NCBI GenBank assembly: GCA_002383375.1
Contig: DFYR01000073.1
Location: 13,129-22,868 of the forward strand
DNA length: 9,740 bases
Source: Spirochaetaceae bacterium UBA4077
Lineage (GTDB): Bacteria > Spirochaetota > Spirochaetia > Treponematales > Rectinemataceae
Reading direction: 5' to 3'
The position numbers were made by a program, and so were the translations under genes. Positions 1 through 5,160 of this stretch are shown here, piece by piece (the first letter of the stretch is position 1; each line of letters starts with the position of its first letter). Below the pieces are notes generated by a model, which saw only the letters and a list, made by a program, of their open reading frames with translations, was not told the DNA's origin and did not search any database.

Positions 1-17
1 TTTCTCCTCGTGCCGAC

Positions 18-287
18 TTAGTACCTGCGGTCGTTGCGGGGCCTGTCCATGGCCTCGTTTACCTTGATCTGGCGGCCTTCAAACTCGGTTCCGTTGGTTC
101 CGTTGATGGCTGCCTGGGCTTCCTCGTCGCTATCCATCTCGACAAAGCCGAAACCCTTGGACATACCGGTGTCCCGGTCGCTGATAACCTTGGCGGAGGC
201 AACGCCGCCGTAGTTCTGGAAGAGGTTTCTGAGGCTGCTTTCTGAGGTGTTATAGCTCAGGTTCCCGACGTACAATTTCTTTCCCAC
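18..287 (-). CDS. Small single-RRM RNA-binding protein
   Basis: This is a one-domain RNA recognition motif protein of 89 residues. Both RRM signatures are present: RNP2 as LYVGNL (residues 5-10) and RNP1 as KGFGFVEM (44-51). A short tail rich in Arg and Asp (RPRNDRRY) follows. Such proteins bind single-stranded RNA in the cytoplasm, and the similar Rbp proteins of cyanobacteria are often cold-induced. I chose the GTG at 285-287 because AAGGA (295-299) lies 7 nt upstream and the product then begins MGKKLYVGNL, as in many bacterial RRM proteins. An ATG at 300-302 would add five residues (MKDLI) but has only a weak GGCGG upstream and falls inside a leader hairpin. The stop is TAA at 18-20. No terminator is visible in the 17 bases to the window edge. 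The family call is secure; the RNA target is unknown. Confidence 0.93.
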   Translation of the reverse strand: MGKKLYVGNLSYNTSESSLRNLFQNYGGVASAKVISDRDTGMSKGFGFVEMDSDEEAQAAINGTNGTEFEGRQIKVNEAMDRPRNDRRY

Positions 288-301
288 GATCAAATCCTTC
301 A

Positions 302-400
302 TCCGCCGCTTTCAGGCGGACATCAAATAGTCTATCCGCGAAACCCGCGGATCGGTAGAATTTGGAATCCAAAAGGATTCCGTTTCTCGTCGTTAACGAC
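302..400 (-). promoter_or_regulatory. Structured leader of the RRM gene: three hairpins plus a palindrome
   Basis: Four inverted repeats lie in tandem within 99 bases upstream of the RRM gene. They are TCCGCC/GGCGGA (302-307 with 315-320, loop 7), ATCCGCG/CGCGGAT (334-340 with 346-352, loop 5), GGAATCC/GGATTCC (364-370 with 375-381, loop AAAA on the plus strand) and the perfect palindrome GTCGTTAACGAC (389-400). All arms match exactly. The first hairpin ends 3 nt upstream of the AAGGA ribosome site, so it could affect translation. That this is a regulatory 5' leader is inference; the repeats are seen directly. The remainder of the 284-bp gap (401-586) holds no gene that I can support, and I found no convincing promoter for the RRM gene. 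Confidence 0.5.
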
Positions 401-533
401 TCTATCACAAATTCCATACAATAAATAGCTCCCCACCCCGGTGTCTTTTGACCGTCACCATTGCAACGGCCGAAGCCTGTTGGATGGCATTCTTTGCGCT
501 TTATTTTCAGTATGCTAGTATTGATCATATATA

Positions 534-553
534 GGGATTTTCTTGAAGATCCC
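534..553 (+). promoter_or_regulatory. Inverted repeat in the leader of the panE-like gene
   Basis: GGGATTTT (534-541) pairs with AAGATCCC (546-553) across a CTTG loop, giving an 8-bp stem with one G-U pair in RNA. It lies 22 nt before the AAGGAG ribosome site. It may be an operator or a leader hairpin, and its role is unknown. A weak promoter candidate lies upstream (TTGCGC 494-499 and TAGTAT 516-521, spacing 16). Confidence 0.3.
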
Positions 554-586
554 ATATAAGAGTCTAAAAACCCTGAAGGAGTTAAG

Positions 587-1519
587 ATGAAACAGATAGC
601 GGTAATAGGCATCGGCGGAGTCGGCGGCTTTATCGGTGCAAAATTGGCGACACTGGGCGAGCGGGATTCGAAGTACCAGGTGAGTTTTATCGCCCGGGGC
701 GCCCAGCTGGAGGCGATCCGCAAGGACGGTATCAGGCTGGACGCCGAAGAGGGAAAAATTTCCGCCAGGCCGAGTCTGGCGACGGAGCGCATAGCCGATC
801 TCCCCCTTCTGGATTACTGCTTTATCTGCGTAAAAGGCTATGGCTTGAATGAGGTCCTCCATCAGCTGAGGGGCAAGATCAGCGATTCCACGGTGATTGT
901 TCCCCTGCTCAACGGAGCCGACATCTACGAACGTGTCAGGTCGGTGATCGCCGAGGGCTACGTGCATCCGGCGGGAATCTACATCAGCTCCTTCGTGCAG
1001 GCTCCAGGCCATGTGGTTCAGATCGGGCCTCTAAGCAGCATTTTCCTCGGGAAGGAGCCCGATAAGGAAAGGGACGATCGTTCCGTGCTTCCTGTCCTGG
1101 ACGCGGCGGGGATCAAGTACATGTGGAAGGACGATCCCTTTGTCGAAATCTGGAACAAGTACATTTTTATCGCCCCCTTTGGATTAGTCACCGCACAGGA
1201 AGGCAAAACCCTTGGCGAGGTTTTCCAGTCCCCTGAAGATCTGGCCCAGACAAAGGCGGTCATGGCTGAGGTGGTAGCGCTGGCGAAAGCCAAGGGCATA
1301 GCGCTGCCAGATACGATTATCGATGATACCCTGACAAAGGCGGCCAAGTTTCCGCCCACGACCCGCACTTCTTTCCAGCGGGACATGGAATTGCGGGAAA
1401 AACCTGACGAGCGGGATCTCTTCGGCGGCACGATCCTGCGCATGGGAAAGCAGTTCGGCATTCCCACGCCCCATGCCGAAAAACTCTATGCGGCAATTCT
1501 TAAAAAGAAGCCCCTGTAG
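587..1519 (+). CDS. panE: Ketopantoate reductase family protein (ApbA/PanE-type)
   Basis: This is a 310-residue NADPH-dependent reductase of the 2-dehydropantoate 2-reductase family, which reduces ketopantoate to pantoate in coenzyme A synthesis. The N-terminal Rossmann motif is GIGGVGG (residues 8-14, GxGxxG), followed by CVKGYGL (81-87) and the PLLNG segment (106-110) that contacts the nicotinamide in this family. The C-terminal helical domain carries a Lys in WNKYIFIAPFG (K191), in the position of the catalytic Lys, an ERD segment (275-277) where the family has its substrate-binding Glu, and GIPTPHAEKLY (291-301), the usual PanE ending. Length is normal for the family. AAGGAG (576-581) lies 5 nt before the ATG. 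It is a single gene, not in a visible operon. Many genomes carry several PanE paralogues that act on other 2-oxoacids, so the exact substrate is not certain. Confidence 0.85.
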   Translation: MKQIAVIGIGGVGGFIGAKLATLGERDSKYQVSFIARGAQLEAIRKDGIRLDAEEGKISARPSLATERIADLPLLDYCFICVKGYGLNEVLHQLRGKISDSTVIVPLLNGADIYERVRSVIAEGYVHPAGIYISSFVQAPGHVVQIGPLSSIFLGKEPDKERDDRSVLPVLDAAGIKYMWKDDPFVEIWNKYIFIAPFGLVTAQEGKTLGEVFQSPEDLAQTKAVMAEVVALAKAKGIALPDTIIDDTLTKAAKFPPTTRTSFQRDMELREKPDERDLFGGTILRMGKQFGIPTPHAEKLYAAILKKKPL

Positions 1520-1576
1520 ATTCCAAACCCGCGCAGGGTGAAGCGCTAAAACATAAAGGCCAATCGTAAAAATGAT

Positions 1577-1607
1577 AGGGCTGTCCCGGGGAAACCTGGA
1601 CAGCCCT
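1577..1607. terminator. Terminator-like hairpin between convergent genes
   Basis: A perfect 10-bp stem, AGGGCTGTCC (1577-1586) with GGACAGCCCT (1598-1607), has an 11-nt loop that can pair two more bases. On the minus strand it is followed by ATCA and then five Ts (plus-strand AAAAA at 1568-1572). On the plus strand the tail is AAATAAAA, with no T run. It therefore suits the minus-strand TPR gene better, but probably serves both convergent genes. Confidence 0.65.
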
Positions 1608-1631
1608 AAATAAAACCTCGCGAAAGCAGTC

Positions 1632-2321
1632 TTATTTCATGGTTGCCAACAATTTAGCCGCGTCCTTGTTGCCCATGTCGGCGGCCTTCTGGAGATCGAC
1701 CTTAGCCTCGGCAGGCCTGTTTGTGTCCTTGTAGAGTTGGCCCCGGTAATACCAGGCCGCGGCGCTGGGGTCGGCCGTTGAACCGAAGAGATCGATATAT
1801 TCGTTGAAGAGCTGCTCGGCCTTTTTCTTGTCCTGGCCTGCGATGCCGGGGAGTACCTGCCAGAAACGTCCCAGGGCGAGGATAGGTCCGCCTTCGTCGT
1901 ACATCTTGTCTGTTTTATAGGCATTTTCGAAGCCCATCTGGGTCTTGCCCTTTAATCCCTCCGCAAGGGCTTTGACGATGCTGACACAGTCCGAGTAGGT
2001 ACCTACGCAGAGGCCGTACCAGTACCAGCCCTCGATGCCTGTCGAGTTGAGCTTGAAGGCGATTTCGCCATATTTCATGCCTTCCTTGGTGGCCGCCTTG
2101 GCGGTTTCCTTCCAGCCGGCGACTTCCTCGACCACTAGGTGATCTCCGTATTTTCTTGCAGCCTCCGCGGCCTTCCAGTTGAGTTCGTAATCGTTGGGCT
2201 TCGCCGCCGCTGCACTGATCGCCGCTTCGTACTTCGCCTTGAGCTCGGTTTCGGTAGCGGCGAATGCTGGGGCGAGAACGAGGACGAATAATAGCAACGA
2301 TGAAATAATTGTCTTTTTCAT
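1632..2321 (-). CDS. Exported TPR-type helical protein, TAtT-like
   Basis: This 229-residue protein starts with a clear Sec signal peptide: a basic MKK end, a hydrophobic core to about residue 17, then APAFA and cleavage near residue 21. It has no lipobox Cys, so it should be a soluble periplasmic protein. The mature part is helical and Ala-rich. The last 45 residues look like a TPR unit (PSAAAWYYRGQLYKDTNRPAEAKVDLQKA). The middle segment, YDEGGPILALGRFWQVLPG (141-159), resembles the core of the TAtT family, TPR proteins linked to TRAP transporters in Treponema pallidum; this family match is from memory. No TRAP permease genes lie in the window. I chose the ATG at 2319-2321 because GGAGG (2330-2334) lies 8 nt upstream; an upstream ATG at 2358-2360 would put 13 polar residues before the signal peptide. 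The gene lies 117 bp after apbE and has its own promoter candidate. Confidence 0.8.
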   Translation of the reverse strand: MKKTIISSLLLFVLVLAPAFAATETELKAKYEAAISAAAAKPNDYELNWKAAEAARKYGDHLVVEEVAGWKETAKAATKEGMKYGEIAFKLNSTGIEGWYWYGLCVGTYSDCVSIVKALAEGLKGKTQMGFENAYKTDKMYDEGGPILALGRFWQVLPGIAGQDKKKAEQLFNEYIDLFGSTADPSAAAWYYRGQLYKDTNRPAEAKVDLQKAADMGNKDAAKLLATMK

Positions 2322-2360
2322 TGCAGGTTCCTCCCGGAGTCGGTATTGCTGCTGAATCAA

Positions 2361-2389
2361 AGCCTACACGGAGCCAATAACGGGGTCAA
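2361..2389 (-). promoter_or_regulatory. Sigma-70-type promoter for the TPR gene
   Basis: On the minus strand, TTGACC (2384-2389) is a 5/6 match to the -35 box, followed after 17 bp by TAGGCT (2361-2366), only a 3/6 -10 box. Transcription would begin near 2354, leaving a leader of about 33 nt with the GGAGG site in the right place. The weak -10 box limits confidence. Confidence 0.4.
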
Positions 2390-2438
2390 GCCGGTGCATT
2401 CAGCGCATCCTCAGCTCTGCCCCTGTCCGGAAAACGAC

Positions 2439-3632
2439 CTATTCTTGTTTAGCCAGTACGTATTCGTTAGATGGAATATTGGTCACCAGCTCGATCTTGG
2501 TCGACAAATCTCTCAGCAGGAGGGCAACCTTGTATTCAGAAAGCCGCCGGTTTAAAAAAGCCAGGGCTGACTCTTTGTCCATAACGCAGAGAGCCGTGGA
2601 GATTGCGTCGGCGAACGCTGCGTCCTTTCCGAGCACTGTCGCCGACAGCACCTCGCCCCGGGAAGGTTCTCCGGTAGCTGCATCGATTATATGGCCGTAC
2701 ACCCTGTTTCCAACATTATACCTGAGATCGTAGGCGCCGCTGGTAGACAGCGATAGGTCCTTTGCAAAGATCTCCAAGGCTGTCCGGGAAGGTTGATCGG
2801 GGTCGGATACGCTTATCGCCCAGAGGTTGGCAGCCTTGGCGCCTGCGTCAGATACGGTGCGTTTCAGCAGGCTCATGCTGCTCATGCCCAGGCTCGCATA
2901 ACCGTACTCATAGCCGTGGGCTTTCAGGATTTCTGCCGCTTTTTGGGCTCCCCAACCCTTGGCGATGCCCCCTAGATCAATTTTTTGCGAATAGATCCTG
3001 CCTTCGATTTCAATATCGGAAGCATTCTTTTTCAGGAAGTAGCCGCTGGAAGCATCGCCTTCCAGGCTCAGCTGGGAGAAGTCCGACAGGTTCTTGAAGG
3101 CTTCCACATAGATCTGTTTCGGCAGGTTAAAGCCTCCATCGGGATTCCTGGACCGGTCGTAGGGCATGGGCTGGTGGCCTTCCTCCCTGAAGCGGGGCGA
3201 AAATCCCCATAAGTCGACCAGGTTGGCCACCGCCGGGTTATAAGCGCCATCGGTGAAGCGGTACATTTCGATCGCCTTGGCGATGATTTCTGCTGTTAAG
3301 GGGCTGATGGCCACGCGTTGTCCCGATCTAGCCGAGTTGAAGCGGCCGATGTCAGAGTCTTCTCTATCAAAACTAGCTGCGGCTTCCAGCTCAGCGAGCA
3401 GGGAGAGAATCTCATCCCAGGCGGTATCGAGCCTTACCGAAGCCTGGGGATCGGTAAAATCATCGTAGACGGAGATGAAGCATACGGTGCCGAAGTAGTC
3501 GAAACTGGTTCTACGCTTCGCGCTGTAATTGGATAGGTCGCCATCGGAGGAACCGCAGGATATAAAAAGAGCCGCTGCGCAGAAAAGCAGGATTCGCATG
3601 CCTGTTTTCCGCCCAGGGCTCTTGTTGGACAT
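2439..3632 (-). CDS. apbE: FAD:protein FMN transferase lipoprotein (ApbE family)
   Basis: ApbE enzymes cleave FAD and attach FMN to a Thr or Ser of exported electron-transfer proteins; T. pallidum Ftp, a lipoprotein of this family, can also hydrolyse FAD. The 397-residue product has a signal peptide ending in a loose spirochaetal lipobox, FISC (C26), so it should be anchored to a membrane outside the cytoplasm. Family motifs appear in order: DGAYNPAV (128-135), KIDLGGIAKGWG (217-228), TSGAYD (297-302), GHIIDAATGEP (313-323, usually HIIDPxTG) and ADAISTAL (341-348), the metal-binding region. The usual NAGGD-type segment reads ASLGMSSM (246-253), which is divergent. The start is uncertain: ATG 3630-3632 and ATG 3597-3599 (MRILLFC) both lack a strong ribosome site, and the second gives a tidier signal peptide. 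The gene lies 25 bp after the nitroreductase-like gene, so the two are probably co-transcribed. No flavin-acceptor protein with a clear acceptor motif is in the window. Confidence 0.9.
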   Translation of the reverse strand: MSNKSPGRKTGMRILLFCAAALFISCGSSDGDLSNYSAKRRTSFDYFGTVCFISVYDDFTDPQASVRLDTAWDEILSLLAELEAAASFDREDSDIGRFNSARSGQRVAISPLTAEIIAKAIEMYRFTDGAYNPAVANLVDLWGFSPRFREEGHQPMPYDRSRNPDGGFNLPKQIYVEAFKNLSDFSQLSLEGDASSGYFLKKNASDIEIEGRIYSQKIDLGGIAKGWGAQKAAEILKAHGYEYGYASLGMSSMSLLKRTVSDAGAKAANLWAISVSDPDQPSRTALEIFAKDLSLSTSGAYDLRYNVGNRVYGHIIDAATGEPSRGEVLSATVLGKDAAFADAISTALCVMDKESALAFLNRRLSEYKVALLLRDLSTKIELVTNIPSNEYVLAKQE

Positions 3633-3657
3633 TCGTTTTAGATCGTATAAAAGGCGC

Positions 3658-4380
3658 TTACTTCGAGATTACCCAGTTCTGAGGATAGCCGTGGTCGGTA
3701 ACCTTGGTCTGTGCCTTTTCGTCCAGGGTGCCGATGACGATTCCGCAGATGAACTTGAGGTTGCCATAAGCTTCTGCCTGCTGATTGGCGTCGCCCCGCT
3801 TGTAAGGATCGTAGCCGATGCCGTACTTGTAGCCCTTGCCCTTGAGGTAGGCATCTTCGAGGCTCATGGTCCGTTTGCCGGCGGCTGCGTATTCGGTGGT
3901 CATATAGAAGTGAGTACCGAATCCCTGGCTGAGAGCGGCGAGGTTGAGGTAGCCGGAGACGATACCGGCGTTGTAATAGCCGCGGTCCAGCTGCTGGGTG
4001 TGCTTGCCCAGGCTCTGGTCGGTGGGCAGGAGCCTGTCGCCGAACACGAGGACGGTGACCGTGCCGGAGCTGACCTTACCCTTACCTATAACGTCTTCCT
4101 GCTGGGCGACGTCCTTGAGAACGACCAGGAGATAGTCGGTCATGCCCACGGAAGTGGGGGTGAGGCTGGTGAGCTTCATGATGGTCTTGAGCTGGGCGTC
4201 GCTGGGGGCGAACTGTGCTCCATCCTTGAAGGAGGTGGTGTTGACGGTTCTCCAGACACCCTGGGTCTCGACCCAGGCGGGGAATTTGGATGCATCGAAA
4301 CCGGCGAGGTTCTGAGCTCCGACCGATGCTACCGACAGGGCGAGCATGGCGGCCACAAGGATCGATGAAAATTTCTTCAT
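3658..4380 (-). CDS. Exported nitroreductase-like flavoprotein
   Basis: This 240-residue protein has a Sec signal peptide (MKKFSSILVAAMLALSVASVGA, cleavage near residue 22). The mature part resembles the nitroreductase (FMN-dependent NAD(P)H oxidoreductase) fold. LTPTSVGMTDYLLVVLKD (73-90) corresponds to the family's APSxxNxQPWxFvvv strand. YNAGIVSGYLNLAALSQGFGTHFYMT (136-161) corresponds to the central helix and the AxxLGLGT turn. LKFICGIVIGTLDE (208-221) matches the closing strand. The N-terminal RRSxR flavin-binding motif is missing and the usual Asn and Gln-Pro-Trp are changed, so the protein is divergent and FMN binding is not proven. Most nitroreductases are cytoplasmic, so export is unusual. 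GGGAGG (4387-4392) lies 6 nt before the ATG. It is the first gene of a unit with apbE, which suggests a flavin role outside the cytoplasm. Substrate unknown. Confidence 0.7.
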   Translation of the reverse strand: MKKFSSILVAAMLALSVASVGAQNLAGFDASKFPAWVETQGVWRTVNTTSFKDGAQFAPSDAQLKTIMKLTSLTPTSVGMTDYLLVVLKDVAQQEDVIGKGKVSSGTVTVLVFGDRLLPTDQSLGKHTQQLDRGYYNAGIVSGYLNLAALSQGFGTHFYMTTEYAAAGKRTMSLEDAYLKGKGYKYGIGYDPYKRGDANQQAEAYGNLKFICGIVIGTLDEKAQTKVTDHGYPQNWVISK

Positions 4381-4415
4381 GTTTTTCCTCCCTATGGGGT
4401 TGTTTTGTAAATCCG

Positions 4416-4445
4416 ATCATAGCCTGCAAAACCATTGCCTTTCAA
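4416..4445 (-). promoter_or_regulatory. Sigma-70-type promoter for the nitroreductase-like/apbE unit
   Basis: On the minus strand, TTGAAA (4440-4445, 5/6) is followed after 18 bp by TATGAT (4416-4421, 5/6). The predicted start is near 4409, giving a leader of about 29 nt that contains GGGAGG. It lies immediately downstream of the strong terminator at 4449-4484, so the unit is insulated from transcription coming from the right. Confidence 0.65.
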
Positions 4446-4448
4446 GAT

Positions 4449-4484
4449 AAAAAAGGCACTATTTGCCAAAATAGTGCCTTTTTA
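4449..4484. terminator. Strong bidirectional rho-independent terminator
   Basis: GGCACTATTT (4455-4464) pairs perfectly with AAATAGTGCC (4469-4478) around a GCCA loop. The flanking A run (4449-4454) and T run (4479-4483) extend the stem by five pairs and supply a U tract in both directions. The only coding-like DNA feeding into it is the remnant at 4555-4809 on the minus strand. This suggests it was the terminator of the gene from which that remnant comes. Confidence 0.9.
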
Positions 4485-4554
4485 TCTGTCTATGTTTTCT
4501 TTTACTAAAGGAGAGCAACTTCGCACGACCTCAAGGTTGCTTGAAGGCTTTGGC

Positions 4555-4809
4555 TCAGCGCAGTCTGAGGGCCGCCCCGGCGGTGAGGCTCAATGCAGCG
4601 ATTATGTTTTCCTTTGTGTTGCTGGCAGCCTCGGTCCAGTAGACATCAGGGTACTGGGATGTGCCGCTGGCCGAACCGTCGAAGAAACGGCTCTTGAAGA
4701 GGATTTCGGAACGCTCGTCCGGGGCTATGCCGCCCCAAATGGAGGCATCGAGGATAGAGCCTTCGAGCTGGTAAGGACGGACTAGATCACGCAACGGCTG
4801 GGAGATGTA
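4555..4809 (-). pseudogene. Probable 3' remnant of an unrecognised gene
   Basis: An open minus-strand frame of 84 codons ends in TGA at 4555-4557 and is preceded in frame by TAG at 4810-4812. Codon use matches neighbouring genes, with many C- and G-ending codons, so it looks like true coding DNA. It has no ATG, and the only common start is a TTG at 4792-4794 with no ribosome site. The protein reads RDLVRPYQLEGSILDASIWG near its start, then DERSEILFKSRFFDG, YPDVYWTEAASNTKENIIAA, and ends LSLTAGAALRLR. I do not recognise a family. The stop lies 70 bp before the strong terminator at 4449-4484, as expected for the end of a once longer gene. Alternatively it is an intact small gene using TTG; a weak promoter (TTGACC 4829-4834, TAGTAC 4807-4812, spacing 16) allows that. 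The rest of 4485-4554 holds nothing I can name. Confidence 0.45.
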
Positions 4810-4837
4810 CTAGTCGGCACTGTCGGAGGGTCAATGC

Positions 4838-4867
4838 TTGTCTTTTATTAGAAATGTCAGATATAAT
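4838..4867 (+). promoter_or_regulatory. Sigma-70-type promoter for the DUF2934-type gene
   Basis: TTGTCT (4838-4843, 4/6) and a perfect TATAAT (4862-4867) are separated by 18 bp in AT-rich DNA. The start would be near 4874, giving a very short leader of about 17 nt that holds the AAGGAG site (4879-4884). Confidence 0.65.
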
Positions 4868-4890
4868 TTAGTTATAGTAAGGAGAAATAC

Positions 4891-5103
4891 ATGGCTGATA
4901 AGAAAACTGTGAAAGCCGAAAAGATCGTCCCTGCGGCGAAGGCGAAAGCCGCGCCGGCGCTCAGCGTGGATCAGCTGGAAAAAGAAATCCGGACCCAGGC
5001 GCAGAAGGTGTATGAAAATCGCCAGGCCAAGGGCCTAGCCGGCGATGAGCTTTCAGACTGGCTGGAAGCGGAAGTCGTCATTAAGAAAAAGTATAAACTG
5101 TAA
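4891..5103 (+). CDS. Small DUF2934-type protein with a Lys/Ala-rich tail
   Basis: This 70-residue basic protein has two parts. The N-terminal part (residues 1-25) is a Lys/Ala/Pro-rich, probably disordered tail (MADKKTVKAEKIVPAAKAKA). The C-terminal part (30-70) matches the DUF2934 pattern: a helix with EIRTQAQKVYENRQAKG, then a conserved D and SDWLEAEVVIKKKY, corresponding to the family's IRxRAYxxYxxRG and DWLxAE core. The function of DUF2934 is not known. AAGGAG (4879-4884) lies 6 nt before the ATG and a perfect TATAAT lies upstream, so the gene is probably well expressed as a single-gene unit. It is convergent with the acyltransferase gene; the 57-bp gap has only a poor hairpin. The basic tail could bind nucleic acid, but this is a guess. 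Confidence 0.85.
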   Translation: MADKKTVKAEKIVPAAKAKAAPALSVDQLEKEIRTQAQKVYENRQAKGLAGDELSDWLEAEVVIKKKYKL

Positions 5104-5160
5104 TTACGTATCCTGGGCGTATCATGCCGAGCAGCCTGAGGTGTCGGGCTACCGCTGGTT

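Noticed and set aside
250..792. Minus-strand open frame of 180 codons across the intergenic gap and the start of the panE-like gene
   Set aside because: It lies antisense to the reductase and overlaps the RRM gene in another frame. Its translation has no family resemblance and no good ribosome site, while the plus-strand frame has clear PanE motifs.
4063..4089. SSGTVT segment in the nitroreductase-like protein as a possible ApbE flavinylation site
   Set aside because: It only loosely resembles the D-x-x-S/T-G-A-T/S acceptor motif, lacks the leading Asp and the Ala, and fits better as a beta strand of the fold.
3529..4368. Plus-strand open frame of 279 codons opposite the nitroreductase-like gene
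   Set aside because: It is a shadow of the minus-strand gene, which has a signal peptide, ribosome site, promoter and family motifs. The antisense product is a low-complexity Gly/Val/Glu-rich sequence.
4514..4541. Inverted repeat AGCAAC/GTTGCT between the terminator and the remnant
   Set aside because: The arms are only 6 bp with a 16-nt loop and no T run, so it could easily occur by chance.
4435..4785. Plus-strand open frame of 116 codons across the terminator
   Set aside because: It reads through the strong terminator hairpin and is antisense to the coding-like remnant. It has no ribosome site and no recognisable product.
5133..5150. Hairpin between the convergent DUF2934-type and acyltransferase genes as a terminator
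   Set aside because: The stem is 7 bp with one G-U pair, and no T run follows directly on either strand, so termination there is not supported.
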